A stretch of DNA of 64,000 nt from Nosema muscidifuracis (taxonomy: Eukaryota; Microsporidia; Nosematidae). Positions 9,830 through 20,459 of this stretch are shown one piece after another. Location: contig JAIOKI010000015.1 in assembly GCA_028335825.1 (NCBI GenBank), positions 186,001-250,000 of the forward strand, in the 5' to 3' direction. The translations under genes and the position numbers were made by a program. The notes under the pieces are model-generated. The model was not told the origin of the DNA. It was given only the letters and a program-made list of their open reading frames with translations, and made no database searches. The number at the start of each line of letters is the position of its first letter. Position 1 is the first letter of the stretch.

Positions 9830-10726
9830 ATGATTTTTAGTTACACTACAATAGCTTATTTATATATAGGAATGGTACTCATCGGTACATTTATATATCT
9901 TTTAGTGGTAGATTGTGATCAACAAAAAGTGTATAGTATTACTAATGTGAAGTCAAATATCTCAGTTTCAAATACGTATGAAGATCTTTCTTCTGATATT
10001 CATAATGATAATTTATCTTTAAATACTTTTTGCAGCCAGTCTATTAGTCTTAAAAATGACTCATTGTCATTTGATAATAATGAAAAATTATTTAATGATA
10101 GTCAGATCGATACTTCAAATTTGAATATTCAATTTAACCAGTCTACTAACTTTTCATTAAATAAATTATACATACTTAAAGATAGTAGATATGATAGCAT
10201 TGTAAATGACAAAGTAATAAAACAAGATACATTCAAAGATAAGAATTTTTTCCGGGGACTGATTTATTGTGCAAAGATTGTTAAATTTATGGACAGAGAA
10301 TTATTAAATATGCTTTTAGTACCTAACAAAGACAATCTTAAAGAATTAATTAAATTATCAGATAAAATCATTGGTAAAATTTATGAACAGAATATTTGTT
10401 TTAGTATAGAATATATTAGTTCTGATATATCAGTGGTAGATAAAGTTATTGATACTGAGATAAGTTATATTAATGAAATATTTGGTCATTTAGAAACTAC
10501 AAAACCGTTTTCATTTTCAATATGTGACCCTAAACTTGTAAAAATATCAAATCGAAATTTAAAAGAATTATTGAAAAAATATATTTCTTATTCTTTTCCT
10601 CAAGAAGTTGTTGATGATATATTTGATAAGAGATTTAGATATGAATCGGTGGATTATGAATTTGATACTTTTGATGTATTTGTTTATGAGGCATTGTCTT
10701 TTTGGATTTGTAAACAGCTTAATTAA
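9830..10726 (+). CDS. Single-pass membrane protein, paralog A
   Basis: A 298-residue protein that I do not recognise. Residues about 8-27 form one hydrophobic segment (signal anchor). A Ser/Asn-rich linker of about 90 residues follows, then a globular C-terminal domain. It shares with the protein at 14191-14967 the blocks TFKDK, a following F-R-x-L-x-Y-C motif, and near the C-terminus a FPxxVxxDI segment and DKRF-x-YES-x-DYEFD. The two are therefore members of a lineage-specific family with a conserved ectodomain and a fast-evolving linker. The start is preceded by GGG (GGGTTATG) rather than the CCC seen elsewhere. A minus-strand 5S rRNA gene lies downstream, as for paralog B. Type II topology with the C-terminal domain in the lumen or outside is inferred. 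Confidence 0.85.
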   Translation: MIFSYTTIAYLYIGMVLIGTFIYLLVVDCDQQKVYSITNVKSNISVSNTYEDLSSDIHNDNLSLNTFCSQSISLKNDSLSFDNNEKLFNDSQIDTSNLNIQFNQSTNFSLNKLYILKDSRYDSIVNDKVIKQDTFKDKNFFRGLIYCAKIVKFMDRELLNMLLVPNKDNLKELIKLSDKIIGKIYEQNICFSIEYISSDISVVDKVIDTEISYINEIFGHLETTKPFSFSICDPKLVKISNRNLKELLKKYISYSFPQEVVDDIFDKRFRYESVDYEFDTFDVFVYEALSFWICKQLN

Positions 10727-11596
10727 ATTTGTTATTTAAAAAAATATTTAGTTAAATTTTAAACTTCATATTTATTTAAAAAATGAATATTTCTAAGCAA
10801 CTATTTATTGTAAAATTTTAGACTTTATATTCATCTCAAAAAAATAATATTTTTAATCAACTATTCATTATGAAAAGTTACTATAATTAATTACTCTTAA
10901 ATTACACATACTGATATATGTCATCTTCTGTAAAAGCTATTTCGGTATTTTTAAAAGAAAATTAAGATTGTTTAATTGTTAAAATAAAGATTATATACAT
11001 AAAAATGAATACTAGAAAATATGTAAAGTTGTTAAATTAAAATTAATTTTTTTAAAATTTAAAAATCTTTTTATGTATTATTAAGACTAAAAATTGATAT
11101 ATAATTTGTATTTTAGACATGTTAAAAATTTTATTATATTTATATAATTGACTAAAATCTCTCTTTAGCTATTACAAAAAGTCTATTAATAGGCGATAAA
11201 AAAAATCATTAACAATTTATAATAAGATAAGTCAATCAGCATGTAATTACAAAATGAGAGTCTCTAAGAAAAGATTTTTACTTTTTAAGTTTAGTATTTA
11301 AATTAAAAAAATAAAAATACTATTAATTTAATAAACATTGTCTTACATTAAAGTATAAATCAATCGAAAATAAGATGATTATCTAAATTACTTGTTCATA
11401 AATACATCTTAATAAAATTATTTTAAGCTTTCTACTTCACTCTAAAATTTGCAGAAATCTTTAATTTGAAAAAAAAACATATGTAACTATTTAAAGAGCA
11501 GAGATTTATAGCAAAATATAAATTATAGGGAAAAATCTACTAAATTATATTTCAAAGTATAGCTTTTCTTTGAAGATATATTGATTTTTAATAAAA

Positions 11597-11715
11597 TTAC
11601 AGCACCCAGTTTTTCCAAGCGGTCTCCCATCTTAGTAGTACTAACTAGGCTCTTACTGGCTTAACTTCGGAGAGCTGACGAGTTCCGGTGCTTTACAGTA
11701 GATATGGCCGTAACT
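11597..11715 (-). rRNA. 5S ribosomal RNA, copy 1 (3-nt longer)
   Basis: Minus-strand sequence beginning about GTTACGGCCATATC and ending GGGTGCTGTAA. It includes the conserved box-C region (GGGAGACCGC) and GAACTCGTC loop. Helix I closes between the two ends with nine pairs including G-U. A TTTT terminator follows at 11593-11596 on the minus strand. Length is about 119 nt. Compared with copy 2 it has three extra bases (TAGTAGTACTA versus TAGTACTA on the plus strand) in the helix IV segment and two substitutions, so it may be a variant or an ageing copy. Confidence 0.95.
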
Positions 11716-13099
11716 GAATGCTTGATTCAAAAACGTATAATTAACCAACAAGTAATTATTAAATTTACAAAGATGCTAATATGGGTAAAAGAATATATTA
11801 TAAGATATAAGTCTTATAAATATTTCAGTATAGCTTACTAATAAACTAGATAAATTATGCCAAAAAAATTTGATTAAACTTAAATTTACCTCAAGAAATT
11901 AAATAATAAATTGTAAAATTAAGTTTACTAGTCATTGTGTAAGAAATAACATTAATATGTTATCAAGGAAAGGTAAAGATCGAGAACTATTTTTTACAAT
12001 GCATAAAAATACTTAATTAGATAATTCTCTTATTCTTAATATATCTCTTTTCATCATCAATAAAATGTTTAAAATTTAATTTTAATTATCTTCTAATAAT
12101 TATATTAAAATTCTCTTCATAGAATAGAAAGTATTCTGATAGTTTATATTTAAGTTTAAAATTTAATTAACTTCTAATAATTATATTAAACTTCCGTTCA
12201 TAGAATAGAAAAGATTTATTAGTTTTACTAATAAAAATTCCTCCTACATTATTTCATTTTTTAATATTTGACTAAAATAGATTTTTCTATTATATTTAAA
12301 TAAAAATATTACTTACAAGTCTTAAAAAAATTATTTAATATTATTTTTTCAGAAGAAATAAATTTGAAGTCAAAAATAATATTTTAATGATGGTGAAAAT
12401 TTAAATAATTTCTATTGATATAAAATTAACCTATCAATAAACATGAAAAATTAATTGTAATATTTTTAATAAACAATATTATAAAAGGTAACAAGTTTAT
12501 TAATAAAAAATATTTCATTTATCTGATTAATTATTATTACAATGGATTTACTAAACAATATTTAAAGTTCATTTTTATTTTGTAACGAAGAAATCATCAA
12601 TTTTATTTTTTTATAAAAATATCTCATTTAATTTAAGTAGATATTATATTAAAAGAATAAATTATTTTTTAATAAAATTTATTCATTAATATTTCAGAAT
12701 GATAATATTTTATTATTAAAACCAATATAAATTATAATATAAAAAAAATTATTTGTTATCATAACAACTAGTAGAGACTTATTTGACAATATTAGAACAT
12801 AATGATCCAAAAATATAAAATAAAGACTATATTAATGTATAAAAAAATAAATATCGTCAACTATAACAATAAAACTTTATTAAAGAAATATTCTATAAGA
12901 CGAGCGGAAATTTCAATTATTTAGAAATATTTCACTTATAAAATTGATGATAGAGATATTAATATAAAAAAAAACAGTTAATAATATATTGAGATATTAT
13001 GATAAAAAAAAATATTTATTTTAAATATATATGTATATTAAAACAGTGAAAAGCTTTGTAATATTTTAATAGAAGAAATTAAAAAAAAGTTTATTTATA

Positions 13100-13670
13100 A
13101 TTGGATTGGTGAATTGCGCATTTTTTGATCTTTTGAAGTCAAATAATTTAATAAAGATTTATAATTTCATTTTTGAGTTGAATTAAAAGAATTACTTATT
13201 TTACCATATTTGGATCAGAAATAAATTATAGAAATTATTTTAAAATAATATAAATCTTATAAGCAAATATCATCCACATTTTGCAGATTCCCATATATAA
13301 TTTTATTAGTGAAGATCTATCCGATAAAAATTATATTCATATGATGAATTATAATAAAAAAGAATAAGACAATCTTTTATAACTTAATATTATTAAAATA
13401 CAATTCATTTAGTATGTTTTTATATTTTGGGTTTATGAAAGTACAGCTTGTGTTTATACAGAATGAATTTCAAAAATATATAAAGGAGGTCTATTTATAT
13501 ACATAAATTGTCGAAGATTAATTAAAAAGTTTATATTATATAATAAATCTATGAAAAATAATATCGTTATTTTTAAATTTGTTTATTTTAATATAAGTCC
13601 ATATTTGGAAATTGATTTTACTTAAAATGGTTAATGTTAGATATTTGAGATTTAAATAATAAATCTAAAA
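13100..13670 (+). mobile_element. Possible fossil of a Ty3-type LTR retroelement (reverse transcriptase part)
   Basis: The order of short protein-like pieces on the plus strand resembles the palm region of a Ty3/Metaviridae reverse transcriptase, including a 'FGxM'-like block followed by a 'Q-N-E-F-Q' helix and an 'EVYLY' strand. It is broken many times and no LTRs or other domains were found, so it would be an old, partial copy. It sits in gene-free DNA between two paralogous membrane-protein genes. The assignment is pattern-based and weak; AT-rich chance open sequence is the alternative. Confidence 0.25.
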
Positions 13671-14190
13671 ATTACTATAAATTAATTTAGATGATTATAT
13701 AAAACTTTTGACTCTACACATTTCTTAAAATAAAATATAACTTTAGAATTGAATCTATAAAAATAGTCCTTTGATTGACACAGTATTTTTTATAATTTTC
13801 TACATGTATCTGATTATTCCTTTATTTTACAAAATTATATCTAAAAAATGATTTAGTCTTTATATATAATCAAAGTAAGGTTTAAATAATATAATAAATT
13901 TATTTTAATTTTTTGTCTTAAGATCTTATAAAATAACGTTCTTATTTTAACCCTTTAATATATACTTTTTAAAGTAATAATTGAAAAATATTTTTGTGAT
14001 TATTGTACTAATTAAAAAAAGAGTTAAGTTTGTTAGTTTAATTAAACTAACAAAATATATGTATATAACAAATTTATTATATGTAAATGTATATTTATTC
14101 AAGAAAATAAAAATATTAATTTATCAAAAAAAGACTATTTTTTTAATTTAAATTAAAAAAAATGCATAAATAAAAAAAGAGGAATGGGGT

Positions 14191-14967
14191 ATGAAATTCA
14201 GTCACATCAGTTTGGTTTTTATATGCATATGTGTTATATTAATCGGTATAGGTTTATATTTTATGTATAAAGATACTAAGGAATCTAAAACAGATAATCC
14301 TTCTTCTGGTAACAAAGATAATCCTACAGATTCAAAAGAGAAATTCTCTAGTAGCAATAATAATACTAAAGATTCATCAAATGATGTTTCACATATGAAA
14401 ATAACCATACCTGCTGATAGTAATTATGAAGTACTCGTAAACTATAAAGCTAGTCGATATGTCACATTCAAAGATAAGAAATTGTTTCGAGCACTACTTT
14501 ATTGTTCAAAAGCCGTTTTATTTATTGACGATAAATTATTAAAAATGGTTAAAATACCAAATCCTAATAAAGAAGATTCTAATAAATTTATTAATTTACC
14601 AGAAGAAATATTGAATACTCTATATGAAATAATTAAAATGTATAGAGAACCATATCTCAGTTCCGATATGGATTTAATGGAGGAAAGTGTCAATAAAGAA
14701 ATTAGTAATCTTAATATCTACTATAAAAAGTTAGATACAATTTCCGTGTTGAAGACACCAATAATAAATCCTAAAGAAGTGATTTCTTCTAACCTCCCAA
14801 TTAAAAATTTATTGATAGAGGCTATGTCGAAAGCTTTCCCTAAAGATGTTCAAGCTGATATTTTAGATAAGAGATTTAAATATGAATCGATTGATTATGA
14901 ATTTGATGTCCTTGATGTCTATATTATTGAAGAGATGTGTTATTATATGAGTATTAAGGGTAATTAA
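14191..14967 (+). CDS. Single-pass membrane protein, paralog B
   Basis: A 258-residue paralog of the 9830-10726 gene. Residues about 7-25 form one hydrophobic segment. A Ser/Asn/Lys-rich linker of about 45 residues follows, then the shared C-terminal domain with TFKDKKLFRALLYCSKAV, FPKDVQADILDKRFKYES and DYEFDVLDVY. Identity is concentrated in the middle and C-terminal blocks; the linker is shorter than in paralog A. The start is preceded by GGGG (GGGGTATG), again a G-type motif. A minus-strand 5S gene lies 1.7 kb downstream, mirroring the arrangement after paralog A. The family is unknown to me; secretion or surface display is inferred from the N-terminal anchor. Confidence 0.85.
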   Translation: MKFSHISLVFICICVILIGIGLYFMYKDTKESKTDNPSSGNKDNPTDSKEKFSSSNNNTKDSSNDVSHMKITIPADSNYEVLVNYKASRYVTFKDKKLFRALLYCSKAVLFIDDKLLKMVKIPNPNKEDSNKFINLPEEILNTLYEIIKMYREPYLSSDMDLMEESVNKEISNLNIYYKKLDTISVLKTPIINPKEVISSNLPIKNLLIEAMSKAFPKDVQADILDKRFKYESIDYEFDVLDVYIIEEMCYYMSIKGN

Positions 14968-16688
14968 ATTTTTATTTAATCTTATTTTAAATTTATTTTA
15001 GTAAGCAAATGTTAAATAAGATGATTTTACATATTAAAATCATGGGGGTTTCCTTTGAATTCTCGTTTATTAACTTTTTGTGGAATGTCTCTAATGGTAA
15101 AGCTTTAAAAAAGTCAACTTAAACACAATAAATCGAACATAATAGTCCTTATTTTGGTTTACTATACCAAACTTATTCCTGTGTTTGTTATTAGGATACT
15201 AAATACCGAAATTTATATCATAAGATTTAATTTTGATTGTCGTTACTTATGTATTAAATTTATACTTTAAGCTGATTTTAATTAAAAAATTACAAAATTT
15301 AAAACTTAGAAAAAAATAATTATCTTTGAATTTGAAAGATAAAAATCAAGACTAACTCTGTGTAAAACCAATATAGGTGAGAATATTTGTTAGTAGTTCT
15401 TTAAATTGTAATTTATTTAAAATATTTTTCTTTTGTAATTTTGTGTCATTTTCATTTTTAAAATTGTCTAAATTTTCGTATTAATTATTTCTCATTCTTT
15501 CTTGACAACATATCTGCCTTCATTAGGCATCATCATCTATAAATTTTTATCGTTTAACTTTAGAGAGTCATATTAATTAATTTCGCTTGAACATCTGCCT
15601 GAACTCTGTTATGTACTTTTTGGAAACTTTATAAATACATCATTTCAGGTCATAAAATTAAATATTATCTTTATCTTATATAAAGTTCTGTAGTAATTAA
15701 CTGAAATACTTGTATTTCTTCTAAAGTATTCTAGACTTTCAAAAGACGATATATTAACCTTAATATTTAATTTTTTTATCGAGTACTTAAATATCCTTCT
15801 TGTTGTATTTGACTTTAATTTCAGTTTTTGGCATATCTAAATGTAATATTTTAACGAAAACATAAAGTTTTTTCATATTTCAAAAGAAATCTTCCAATCA
15901 AAATTAGAAAAATCTATTAAATGATCTAAAAAAGAATGTTAAAAATTAAATAGTTATATTTCAGCTTATTTTTTAAGAAATATAACATTAAAACTCCAAA
16001 GATAATCTGTATAAGAGACAGTAGCAAATAAATGAGTTGAGATAAGGTGGATACTAATATCAAGAATTAAATACAAAAAGCTAGAATTTTTAATTATTAA
16101 AAATTATAAAAGAACTACTAGTAGAAAATGTGTTAGATCTTTCGATAATTTACAAAAGTCGAATCTGAAAAATGAATTAATGAAGATCTACTAGCAGCAC
16201 TGACTTGATACATAAATGCAAAATAAAAATAGTACCAGTAATTACTTAAGATGATATAACAAAGAAATATCATTCAAAATACAAAAATATTAGAGGTAAC
16301 AATAGAATCCAAACATTCACATCCATTCAGCAAATTATCCTTAAAAAAATATTAGAACAACGAAGAGAATAAGATGGGCTTCTCTGAAAATATAAAAGGT
16401 AAAACAACAGATCATTGAATAACTAGCATGGTGTAAAACAAAGAGTAACAGAATAGTTCTTAAATAATTAAAAGTTTCTTGAGAAAAACTAAAAGACATT
16501 ATAAGAACTAAATCAAAAAAAAATAATTTTAAATAATTAAAATTGATAGTTTTATTAATTCGTTTTACCAAATTAAACGATATTAGTGTAACAAAAGTGC
16601 TTAAAACATATAAATAGGAACTAAACTTTTTTATATAATATTTATGAAGTTGTTATTACGTAAAAATAATATCCTTTCGTTAACAAAA
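14968..16688. other. Gene-poor stretch with worn coding-like fragments
   Basis: No intact gene is seen. Base composition is locally less A/T-extreme than in other gaps. Minus-strand pieces at about 15050-15140 and 15380-15750, and plus-strand pieces at about 16170-16560, look like remains of coding DNA. The 15400-15750 segment weakly resembles the zinc-binding start of a Ty3-type integrase and may be an old, broken retroelement copy. None can be named with confidence. Confidence 0.35.
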
Positions 16689-16804
16689 TTACAGCACCCA
16701 GCTTTTCCAAGCGGTCTCCCATCTTAGTACTAACTAGGCTCTTACTGGCTTAACTTCAGAGAGCTGACGAGTTCCGGTGCTTTACAGTAGATATGGCCGT
16801 AACT
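16689..16804 (-). rRNA. 5S ribosomal RNA, copy 2
   Basis: Minus-strand 116-nt 5S gene with the same ends, helix I and internal control region as copy 1. The helix IV segment has the usual eukaryotic length (AGTACTAAGATGGG), so this is the better canonical copy. TTTT follows the 3' end (16685-16688 on the minus strand). It is a dispersed single unit, not part of an rDNA array. Confidence 0.96.
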
Positions 16805-16936
16805 GCTAAGATGATACTATTAAAAAATAAAATATTGTAAACGGCATATAATTAATATAAGTTTGAATAATTATTGGTATTAACTTATAAAATTTATAAA
16901 AATCTAATAATATTAACTTATTGAATTTATTATTTA

Positions 16937-17320
16937 TTAAATATATTTTTTGAATCCATTTTCATCTTCTACAAGTTTCTTCTTAACTTTCTTATCCTTA
17001 CTCTGGTTCAAATAAACCTGTGCATAGTTTACAATTTCATTTTCAATATCCATTGGATCACTAAAAGTCGTAGAATTTTCTACAAAACATTCTTTCGTAT
17101 TCTCGAAATCTATAGCATCATTTATATCTTTAAATTCGAATACGTATACAAAACTATCATCATGTTTCTGTACAGATAGACAAGTACTATTCTCAATTCG
17201 TACTGACATTTTGTATTTTAAGCTGAATGATATTATATTTTCTTTTCGTTCTATATGTGTCTTTACTTTAGTAAATGATAATTCGTTGTCTATTTTGAAC
17301 GGAAAATTAAGTTTTAACAT
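16937..17320 (-). CDS. Hypothetical small protein
   Basis: A 127-residue protein with no recognised family. The N-terminal 90 residues alternate hydrophobic and polar residues, as in a beta-rich fold (ENIISFSLKY, DSFVYVFEFKDI). The C-terminal 35 residues are Lys/Asp-rich and probably unstructured. The start has TCCTTCGT before the ATG, a weak version of the C-rich motif, so the start is less certain. Codon use is gene-like. It ends about 130 bases from the second 5S gene. It might be a small subunit of a nuclear complex, but nothing in the sequence establishes that. Confidence 0.6.
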   Translation of the reverse strand: MLKLNFPFKIDNELSFTKVKTHIERKENIISFSLKYKMSVRIENSTCLSVQKHDDSFVYVFEFKDINDAIDFENTKECFVENSTTFSDPMDIENEIVNYAQVYLNQSKDKKVKKKLVEDENGFKKYI

Positions 17321-17603
17321 ACGAAGGATAAAAATTAAAAAATATTTGAATTGGTTTTTTTTTCAAAACAGGAATGTATTTTTTTATCAAGTATTTAAAA
17401 TTTATGAGAATCATTTTTTTAGTACTTAAGTTTCTCCATTTTCAAATAAAATGTATTTTTTTATCAAGCATTAAAAATATTTGTAAAAATTCTTTTTTCA
17501 AATAAAATGTATCTTTTATTAAGTATTAAAAATTCATGAGAAGATTCTTTTTTTAAATAAAATGTATTTTTTATTAAGTATTAAAAAATATTCTTTTTAT
17601 TAT

Positions 17604-18074
17604 TTAAATTTCTTTCTTATCTTCTAAAATATCTTGACAATATTCATGAATATCTCTTTTATAACTTAAAAAACTGCATATCCCACAAACCTTGTAAACA
17701 CCTTCCATTTCTACTATCATATCTTTGAACAATACCAAACTCTTCTTAGAAAGTAAGACTTTCCCATTAGCATCCATTTCTAACCATTCTTTATCAATAA
17801 GTGATTGTATAAGATTGCTCTGTACATCTTTGTCATAAATTATGTTCTCAAATATTCTTATAATTTCTTCGTTATCTTTTTCGTTATATCCTACAATAAC
17901 ATCTTTATCAGATGTATTCTTTAAGATATAACATGATTTATCGTACCACTCTACTACCTCAAAATGTATCTGTCTAAGTATTGTGTTTATGTCATGAAGA
18001 TTGTCTAGTCTATGTTTCTTATACATACCAGTTAGTAAAAGTTCATAAATAATTTCACTTTGATCTACTAACAT
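17604..18074 (-). CDS. NSE1: NSE1-like subunit of the SMC5/6 complex
   Basis: A 156-residue protein. The pattern LKNTSDKDVIVGYNEKDNEEIIRIF matches the NSE1 block 'LVNTxxDExxxxFxExELxxF'. A winged-helix segment follows (LIQSLIDKEWLEMDANGKVLLSKKS), then VCGICSFLSY, which corresponds to the start of the NSE1 RING-like zinc domain ('ICNICHxLL'). The rest of that domain is almost gone (HEYCQDI only). NSE1 normally has 240-330 residues and a full RING-like domain binding NSE3 and NSE4 in SMC5/6, used in recombination repair. The start has CCCC then ATAAG before the ATG. A truncated ubiquitin-ligase module would imply a purely structural role. Confidence 0.62.
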   Translation of the reverse strand: MLVDQSEIIYELLLTGMYKKHRLDNLHDINTILRQIHFEVVEWYDKSCYILKNTSDKDVIVGYNEKDNEEIIRIFENIIYDKDVQSNLIQSLIDKEWLEMDANGKVLLSKKSLVLFKDMIVEMEGVYKVCGICSFLSYKRDIHEYCQDILEDKKEI

Positions 18075-18132
18075 CTTATGGGGTAAAAGAATGATATAAA
18101 AAATAAATTAAAACTTTTGAATGATATTTAAT

Positions 18133-19332
18133 TTATAAATTCTTTAGTTTGTTATATATTCTACTCATCACTATATCAGTATTTTCCACTTCTTTATTAT
18201 TATCAAATGATTTTAACTTCTTCTTCACAATATTCTTGATAGCTACTCCATATTCGTTAGTTCTGTTATATGAAAAGCAATCTATCTTAGAAGCTAAATA
18301 TCTGCTGAACTTTGCTTTATTTTTCACATGTGCTTTAGAAATATACTTAGAATAGAACAATACTCCATATTTAGGAGTATTTGATCTTGATTTTAAGGCT
18401 TGGAAGAGACTCTTCTCTGCTCCTAATAGTTGAATAGTAGAGGCGGTAGACTTTGATAAATTCATTAATCCACCACTTAATACAATAATCTTAGCTGCCA
18501 TTACATCACCAAGTAATTCGCATAAATTTGGAGCTACAGTCTCCATTTTATTCTTCAAATATATTTTTAATTTATTTTTTATATCAATCTTTTCATTAAT
18601 AATATCACATAAATTACGTATATTCATTAGATCTACTTCATTTAATTCTATACCAATAGAATTATTTTTAAGTTCTATTAATTCTTTTAATTTATCTTCA
18701 GATAAAATATCGTATTTATTTTTATCATTAATATCGTTATTTATAAAATAATTCATGGCTTTTATATATTCATCATTCCCATCACAATGACTAAATAATT
18801 CAGGGAAACTCCATCCATATAATTCTTTAATTCTCATTGAATAACTGTTAATATCTTTCTCAAGTTGATCTAACATATTAACAGTATGAATCATAATATT
18901 ATCATCTTTTTTAGAATTAAATTCTACTTTGTTTCTTGAGAATGTATGAGATAAACCAAGTATAAATTGTATATCATTATCTAGTTTAGTAAATTTAATC
19001 TCATTCTGTTTAATTCCCCTTAATATATTCATACTAGTTTTTTGTTCTATATTAATAAGTTTAAGTGCTTGTTTTAATGAAGGATCACAATGTAAAATTT
19101 TGACTTCATTCAATTCTAAAAAATTTCGAAGTTCAAGTGGTATTTTGTTATTGTTCAAAGATTGAATATTATTATAAGCCATCTGTACATCAATAAAATC
19201 AAATTTTGATACTAAATTAACTACTTGTGTAAGTTTTAAATAATCTTTATATGATTCATTAGATAGATCTTCGTATTCTTTTAGTTCAAATAAAATGTAC
19301 CCTTTGGTATGTTCGTATAACAAATGTTGCAT
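18133..19332 (-). CDS. NOP56: Nucleolar protein NOP56 (box C/D snoRNP core)
   Basis: A 399-residue NOP56. The N-terminal domain begins HLLYEHTKGYILFELKEYE. The middle has LGLSHTFSRNKVEFN and DQLEKDINSYSMRIKELYGW. The Nop domain contains GAEKSLFQALKSRSNTPKYG and ends near SRYLASKIDCFS. It is a core protein of box C/D snoRNPs that direct rRNA 2'-O-methylation in the nucleolus, together with fibrillarin, NOP58 and SNU13. The Lys-rich tail of longer orthologs is missing, typical of reduced genomes. NOP58 is excluded by the N-terminal 'LYEHxxGYxLF' form. CCCC stands before the ATG. It is divergent from SUA5, about 105 bases away. Confidence 0.97.
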   Translation of the reverse strand: MQHLLYEHTKGYILFELKEYEDLSNESYKDYLKLTQVVNLVSKFDFIDVQMAYNNIQSLNNNKIPLELRNFLELNEVKILHCDPSLKQALKLINIEQKTSMNILRGIKQNEIKFTKLDNDIQFILGLSHTFSRNKVEFNSKKDDNIMIHTVNMLDQLEKDINSYSMRIKELYGWSFPELFSHCDGNDEYIKAMNYFINNDINDKNKYDILSEDKLKELIELKNNSIGIELNEVDLMNIRNLCDIINEKIDIKNKLKIYLKNKMETVAPNLCELLGDVMAAKIIVLSGGLMNLSKSTASTIQLLGAEKSLFQALKSRSNTPKYGVLFYSKYISKAHVKNKAKFSRYLASKIDCFSYNRTNEYGVAIKNIVKKKLKSFDNNKEVENTDIVMSRIYNKLKNL

Positions 19333-19437
19333 TTAAAGGGGTTTAGAAAAAAAAATAATAAAAAATGAATGGCTTATAAAAAAATATCAATTTGATATTT
19401 CGTTATATTTTAAAATATTTTTATTAATTTCTTACCC

Positions 19438-20448
19438 ATGAAAATAGTTTCAACTGACAATTTAGATATACAAACTGTTATCGAATATTTTAAAAACGAT
19501 GTAGTAGTAATTCCCACAGAAACAGTCTACGGATTATCTGCAAGTATATATAATGAAAAAGCTTTACTCAATATTTTTAAATTAAAAAAAAGACCAGCTG
19601 ATAATCCTTTGATAGTTCATGTTTCTTCAATAGATATGCTTAAAACTATCATAGATGGAGATATTCCAGAAAAATATTTTAAAATTATTGAGAAATATTG
19701 GCCTGGACCTATTTCTTTATTATTTAAAGCTAATAAAAATGTTTCGAAAATTGTCACAGCTGGATTGGATACTGTGTTAGTAAGAATACCTGATAATAAA
19801 ACTGTACTAGAAATTATTAATAAATTAAATGAACCATTAGCTGCACCTTCTGCTAATTTAAGTGGAAAACCAAGTCCTTCGTGTATACAACATACTATAG
19901 ATGATTTTGGTGAGAATGTTCCTCTTTATATAGATGGAGGAGAATGTAGAGTTGGTTTAGAATCTACTGTCTTTTCATATTTGAATAATCCTATTATTCT
20001 TAGACCAGGGGGTATTTGTATAGAACAATTAGAAAATCTTCTTTCTACAAATATCAGTTTAAAATATAATTTCAAGAAAAATAAGCCAGATGAGATATGT
20101 CCAGGTCAGAAGTACAAACATTACAGTCCAAAGAATAAATTTGTATTAATAATGAAAGGAATTAAAGATATTACAGAATGTGTTAAAGACTTTATATCTG
20201 GTAAAGAATTTACAAATATAGGAATCTTAAGTCATTTAAATTGTGAAATCAAAGTAGAAGAATTTTCTAATATAGAGATTTACTCTTTAGGATCTAATAA
20301 TGAAGAAATAGCTTCTAATCTTTTTAGGGGATTAAGAAAGTTAGATGAATATTGTGATATTATATTTACTTCAGAGGTATCTCTAGAGAAGGAAGGAGAA
20401 GCAGTTATGGATAGAATGAAAAAGGCAGCACATCATATAATTAAATAG
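19438..20448 (+). CDS. SUA5: Threonylcarbamoyl-AMP synthase SUA5
   Basis: A 336-residue YrdC/Sua5 enzyme that makes threonylcarbamoyl-AMP from Thr, bicarbonate and ATP for the t6A37 modification of ANN-decoding tRNAs. The YrdC domain shows IPTETVYGL, KLKKRPADNPLIVHV, WPGPISLLF and SANLSGKPSP with the usual spacing. After about residue 200 the Sua5 C-terminal domain follows (PGQKYKHYSP linker, then a Rossmann-like fold ending in RMKKAAHHI). Both domains are present and length is normal for eukaryotes. Start: TTACCC directly abuts the ATG. It ends 11 bases before the convergent stop of RAD2. Confidence 0.97.
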   Translation: MKIVSTDNLDIQTVIEYFKNDVVVIPTETVYGLSASIYNEKALLNIFKLKKRPADNPLIVHVSSIDMLKTIIDGDIPEKYFKIIEKYWPGPISLLFKANKNVSKIVTAGLDTVLVRIPDNKTVLEIINKLNEPLAAPSANLSGKPSPSCIQHTIDDFGENVPLYIDGGECRVGLESTVFSYLNNPIILRPGGICIEQLENLLSTNISLKYNFKKNKPDEICPGQKYKHYSPKNKFVLIMKGIKDITECVKDFISGKEFTNIGILSHLNCEIKVEEFSNIEIYSLGSNNEEIASNLFRGLRKLDEYCDIIFTSEVSLEKEGEAVMDRMKKAAHHIIK

Positions 20449-20459
20449 GAACTTGATTT

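Larger units (their letters stand above)
10727..14190. other. 3.4-kb gene-poor stretch containing a 5S gene and possible retroelement fossil
   Basis: Apart from the 5S rRNA gene at 11597-11715 no intact gene is seen. Long A/T tracts dominate. At about 13100-13670 on the plus strand a run of coding-like composition appears, described separately as a possible retroelement fossil. Confidence 0.55.

Noticed and set aside
16021-16037. 17-base match between 16021 and 63964 (GTAGCAAATAAATGAGT)
   Set aside because: In DNA this A/T-biased many such matches are expected by chance in 64 kb.
16341-16571. Minus-strand 76-codon hydrophobic frame
   Set aside because: No ATG context motif, Phe/Leu composition expected from A-rich complement, no neighbour support.
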